Assembly: GCF_000801105.2 (NCBI RefSeq)
Contig: NC_079515.1
Location: 10,168,001 to 10,232,000, forward strand
DNA from: Raphanus sativus
Taxonomy: Eukaryota; Streptophyta; Magnoliopsida; Brassicales; Brassicaceae
Direction of reading: 5' to 3'
Length of the DNA stretch: 64,000 bases
Shown: positions 59,831 through 64,000 of the stretch, piece by piece
Position numbering within the stretch: position 1 is the stretch's first letter
Layout of the letters: each line of letters opens with the position of its first letter
Notes under the pieces: generated by a model
What the model was told of the DNA's origin: nothing
Database searches by the model: none
Seen by the model: only the letters and a program-made list of their open reading frames with translations
Translations under genes and position numbers: made by a program

Positions 59831-62220
59831 ACCATATGTTGGTTCTTTATGTTAATAAATTATTTTAAAATTAATAAAGATATTTTGACATGTCTTTCAT
59901 GTTTGAACTATTTTTTTTTATTGTATGTAAAATAAATATTCTATCAGTTGATAATTTTTGAGAATACAAGAGTTTATTATTTATAGAGTTATTAATTTAA
60001 ATAAAAATAATTTAAATATACGTAATATTTACAAAAATGATTTCCTGATATTATATACTAATCAAATTTTATAAATTTGGAGTTTTCTCTTTTATTTAGA
60101 TTATTTGATAAAAAGTATAAAAATTACACATCCTAGAATATGAATGCATTTTATTTGTAATTCTATAAAAAACACCAAAATATTGAAATGCGAAAAAGTT
60201 ACAGATGAATTTCATTTGAAAAACAATCGTACAATGCTTAATTATTTTGAATAAATTAATAAAATTTTGTTTGTAGTAATTATTTTTTTTACCAGCTTGG
60301 TAATGTTAAAAATTATTTTGTAAATAATAAATATATTTTAACATGTCATTCTATTTAAACTATTTTATTTTGTCATCGTATAAAAAATTCTATCAATTAA
60401 AAATTGATTTCCTGATATTGTATACTAATTAAATTATATAGATTTGGATTTGTCTTTTTTATTTAGATTATTTGATGAAAAAAATTAAGTATCAAAGGTT
60501 CATTTGCTAGAATATAAATTCATTTTATTTGTAACCCTATAAAAGCACCAAAATATTGAAATGCAAGAGAAAGAAGATGAATTTCATATGAAAACAACCG
60601 TATAATGAATTTTTATATAAATTATACAAATTTTATATATAATAATTATAAATTTTGTGATCATGTACGTACCTAACAATTTTCAAATTTTTATTATCTT
60701 TATTAAATTATGTTATATTTTATAGTATTTTAATTTGGCGCTGAACAGAATTATTATTTTATTGTTTTTATTAGTTTATAGAATGTTAATTTATAGAGTT
60801 TTTGATTATATCATCTTATTAATTAAATATACTAATGTTGGAAATAAAATTGGGCAAATCTCTAAATAGCACTTTTTAAGTTTTTGACACAAAAATAGCA
60901 CTCAAAAATAAAATGACTAAAATAGCACTTTTTTTTTTTGAAAATTTTAATATTTATTTTTTAGTTTTAAAAATTTGAACACATTCCTAAAACCCCACCT
61001 CTTAACTCTAAACTCTAAGTCTTAGATTAATTAACCCAAATATTATAAATGCATATTTACCCTTTAACAAAACTTATTTTGTGATAAAAACTTGGTTTTG
61101 TACTATTTTTTGTCTTTTTCTCAATAAAATTACCAAAGGATGATTCCTATTGGTTAAAAGCAGAACGCCAGTCTCATAGCTCCAGCTTCCCGTTACGAGT
61201 TTTCTTTTTCTTGTTTAAAAATAAGTAGATTTTTTTAAAAATAAGAAAAACAGTTTAGATAAGAATGAATCTTCGTGATTCTATTAGAAAAAAAATATTA
61301 TAATATTTAATGTTATTTTTAATAAAAATGAAATATTATAAAATCTAAGGACATACATGAATATGACCTACTACTAAGGCCTCGGTTAGTACAACTGATA
61401 AAAAAGAAATATCATCTTGTAGAAACAATATGACGCAGAAATTATATGTTCTTATTAAAAGTTTTAATAAGATGATTGGTAAAGCAGTAGCAGTATACAA
61501 TTCTTTTTTTTATAAAAATTAGTATATAATATATTTATTTAAAATAATATATATTAAATTATAATATATATACTAATATATTTGTTATTAAAAATAATGA
61601 ATCTTAATTAATAACATAAATTAAATTAAATTTCAAATGTGAAATATTATTATTTAAAAAATAATGTAAGATTTATTTAAAATAAAAAATTTATTTTTGG
61701 ATATAAAATAATTTTGAATATTATTATTAAATAAAATAAAATAAAAATTTATTTCTCGATATAAACACAATTTTTGAAATTAGTAAATAAAATAAATTAA
61801 TTACAAAATATTATTATTTAAATAATAATGTAAAATTTATTTAAAATAAAATTTTATTTTTGGATATAAAATATTTTGAATATTATTAAATAAATATAGT
61901 AAAATAAAATTTACTTTTGGATATAAAATAACCCTTTGATCTGCAACCCACCTCTATTTTTACCTCTATATTTTTTCCTAAAATTGAGAGATTTTATCAT
62001 AAATGTGCATTTTATCCAATGTATGTATCTATATATATAGTACTTATATTTATAAAGAAAAATATAGAGAATTGCTATTTCCATCACTAAATATAAAAAA
62101 AAAAGTTTCTTTTATATTTTTCTTTGAAATAGAGAAATTTTATTATTTATCTATATTAGAGAAAATCCATCTTTATAATATAGATTTTTATTTTAAAATA
62201 AAATATACTCCAATGTTCTT
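59831..62220. other. AT-rich intergenic DNA with worn repeats
   Basis: Two related segments (59930-60260 and 60390-60620) share blocks such as TTGATTTCCTGATATT and CACCAAAATATTGAAATGC, an old direct duplication. From 60855 to 61110 is a crucifer repeat with ATAGCACTTTTTAAGTTTTTG and AAAACCCCACC; part of it is echoed at 53125-53240. Blocks around 61660-61930 repeat TTTATTTTTGGATATAAAATA three times. No gene was found. Confidence 0.5.
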
Positions 62221-62490
62221 TAAGGGGGGTGTATTGAATCATGGATTTTAAAAGTTTAAGTGGATTTGGAAAAATATTGGAGTTTGAAGAGATTTGGACT
62301 AAATCTCATTTATATGGATGATTTAAAAAGAGAAAAAAAGATTTTGGGTGAGATTTTCTCTTAAATTTCAGAGTACTTATTAGCAAAAAAAAAACATTTC
62401 AGAGTACTCTAGATCATTTGATATTATTAATCTATGTTGTTTCATTATTTTTTGAACAAATGACACATCGTTTACAAGACACGAGTTTGC

Positions 62491-62716
62491 TCCGTATCGT
62501 AACTCTCGCAAAGGGAAAACGAGGAAGACAATGTGGTTCATCAGATCATTGATAATGGAACTAACTGAATTTGCTCCTTATGAGAGAAAACCATTGAGGC
62601 TTCTCAAAGTTGGTAAAGAAAGAGGGCTCTTAAGGTTGCTAAGAGGAAGAGGGAGGATATGTCTAGTGTTCATGAGGTCTGGTGGAGGTGCTACTACTGA
62701 GAAGAAGAACTTCTGA
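62491..62716 (+). pseudogene. Captured eL36 fragment, copy 2
   Basis: The predicted peptide from the ATG at 62531 is identical to copy 1, including the central deletion and the TEKKNF end. One upstream base differs (GAGGAAGACAATG here, GAGGAAAACAATG in copy 1). Confidence 0.8.
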
Positions 62717-63552
62717 ACAAGTTACGGTTACACAGCTCCCACAACTGATTCATCTCATACCGAAACTCCTTCTCCCCAAGCTTACACTCACTCAAGTGCT
62801 TCACTGCAAGTGCTGAGCCATCAAGAAAAATCAGCTTATACGTTGTTCCTGTTTTAGTTGTAATGATAATGTTCTCGGAGCTGAAACCATTAGTTGCAGC
62901 CATCAAGTCCCCAAGCTTAACCTTAACCAAAGGCTTCTTAAACAAAGAGACTTGCGCTACCATATGGCTAAGTCTCTGCGCTAAGATATTAACTCCTTCG
63001 TTTTTAACTACTCTCTTTCTCGTATATACCATCAAACTCCAAACACACCAGCTGCAATATCAAAAAAAAGAAAAAAAAATTGATTCTCAGATCGTACCAA
63101 AGAGTTCATGAACCTACACTCAGCTAAACTAGGAGAAATCTCACCGTCCAATTCATTATTAAACAGATCAAGGGACATCAAGAACGGTTACCAAGTACAT
63201 AGCTTTGGAGGAATGTTACCAGACTATTGATTGCTAGATCGATCAAGCTTTTGTAAGCTACCATAATATTGAAAAGACTCTGGGATCCGACCAGATAAAC
63301 CCATGTCTTAAAGCACGAGATTGATGACTATGTTCTCTTGATTGTTCCAACAAGACGCGCCGACGAAATTTCATAATTTGAGAACTCTCTGAGGGTCGGT
63401 GAGAGAGGAATCAGGTCTGGATTCCTCGTAGGCATCTTATGTCATCTTCATCAGTAGCCATGGCGGGAGAAAAGCAGAGGAAGAAGAAGATGAACAGAGT
63501 AGCAATAATTGATAAAATGGAGAAGCTTTATGGGGTTTGAGATGATCTCCAT
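62717..63552 (-). pseudogene. Captured BIR-type receptor kinase fragment, copy 2
   Basis: It has the same layout and the same 113-codon frame (63035-62694) as copy 1, with KVKLGDLMAATNGFSS and LAVKHLSECKLGEKEF. The stops in the LRR part are shared. Only a couple of silent or untranslated differences were seen. Confidence 0.82.
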
Positions 63553-64000
63553 GGATGAAGTGATCAGAGGTTATCTGGGTTTGGATTGAAATTAAAGTTT
63601 TGTATCTGCCAATGAAGTTGCAGAGAGACAATAAGCCTGCCATCAGTTGTCTTTTGTAAATATTTTCTTGTTCGTCTTTGGATAGATGTCGTGTTTATTT
63701 TTATTTAGAAGTCTCTCCAAATAACACATGTAGAAGTAGGAGTTTCACAGCGACATTTTTAACTAAAAATGAACTCAAAGTATCCCCAAATCCCATTCAT
63801 AGCTTTTTTATCAAAATAATGTTTACCTTTCAATAACAGTGGATTTGATATAAGTTTTGTAAATAGTTAATTGAATAACAGGAGATTTGTGAGTGTTTCT
63901 AATGATTTTAGACAAATTTTATGTTTAATAACAGGTGATTTGAAAATATTTTTTAAAATCTTTAGTTGAATAACAGGGGATTTTAAAATAACTCTAAAAC

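Larger units (their letters stand above)
62224..64000. mobile_element. Pack-type PIF/Harbinger element, copy 2 (right end cut by window)
   Basis: It begins with six G and TGTATTGAATCATGG after TAA (62221-62223) and follows copy 1 (37873-39681) base for base with only about ten differences over 1777 bp. It stops about 30 bp short of the expected right TIR because the window ends. It carries the same gene fragments, the same stops and the same micro-insertion (about 62365-62408), so both derive from one element already chimeric and decayed. Confidence 0.88.

Overview
The window is nuclear DNA of a flowering plant, almost certainly a Brassicaceae species (Brassica or a close relative). Two intron-containing genes match, exon by exon, what I recall of the neighbouring Arabidopsis thaliana genes LOX5 (At3g22400) and a Sec14-like gene (At3g22410). 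The rest is AT-rich intergenic DNA full of transposable elements whose ends are typical of crucifers. Nothing prokaryotic or organellar is visible.

Layout. 1-12.2 kb: a CACTA transposon terminus, a Stowaway-type MITE, a large foldback element with telomere-like arms, a LINE remnant, Helitron pieces and a hAT-type element. 12.3-16.9 kb: a complete nine-exon 9-lipoxygenase gene (LOX5 orthologue, 887 aa) on the + strand. 17.3-20.7 kb: a young gag-only LTR element (TR-GAG type; LTRs identical by eye, TSD AAAAG) lying between the two convergent genes. 23.1-25.6 kb: a complete seven-exon Sec14/CRAL-TRIO gene (401 aa) on the - strand. 27.9-35.4 kb: a decayed full-length Ty1/copia element (TSD ATTTA) with a hAT MITE (8-bp TSD) inside gag. 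37.9-39.7 kb and 62.2 kb to the window end: two nearly identical copies of a non-autonomous PIF/Harbinger-type element. It carries fragments of two unrelated host genes, ribosomal protein eL36 and a BIR-type LRR receptor kinase, in tail-to-tail orientation. 42-54 kb: a graveyard of Helitrons, several joined head-to-tail, with a solo LTR inserted in one. 56-60 kb: a pogo/Emigrant-like MITE and a LINE remnant.

The two host genes act separately: LOX5 makes 9-hydroperoxides of C18 fatty acids in the cytosol, and the Sec14-like protein is expected to bind or transfer a lipid. The other coding sequence belongs to mobile elements or captured fragments.

The least expected signals are the two-donor Pack-Harbinger element and a scattered set of tiny (12-29 bp) poly(A)-tailed insertions flanked by 10-22 bp direct repeats. 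The latter look like extremely 5'-truncated LINE retropositions. All identities, alignments and boundaries were read by eye; no database was searched.
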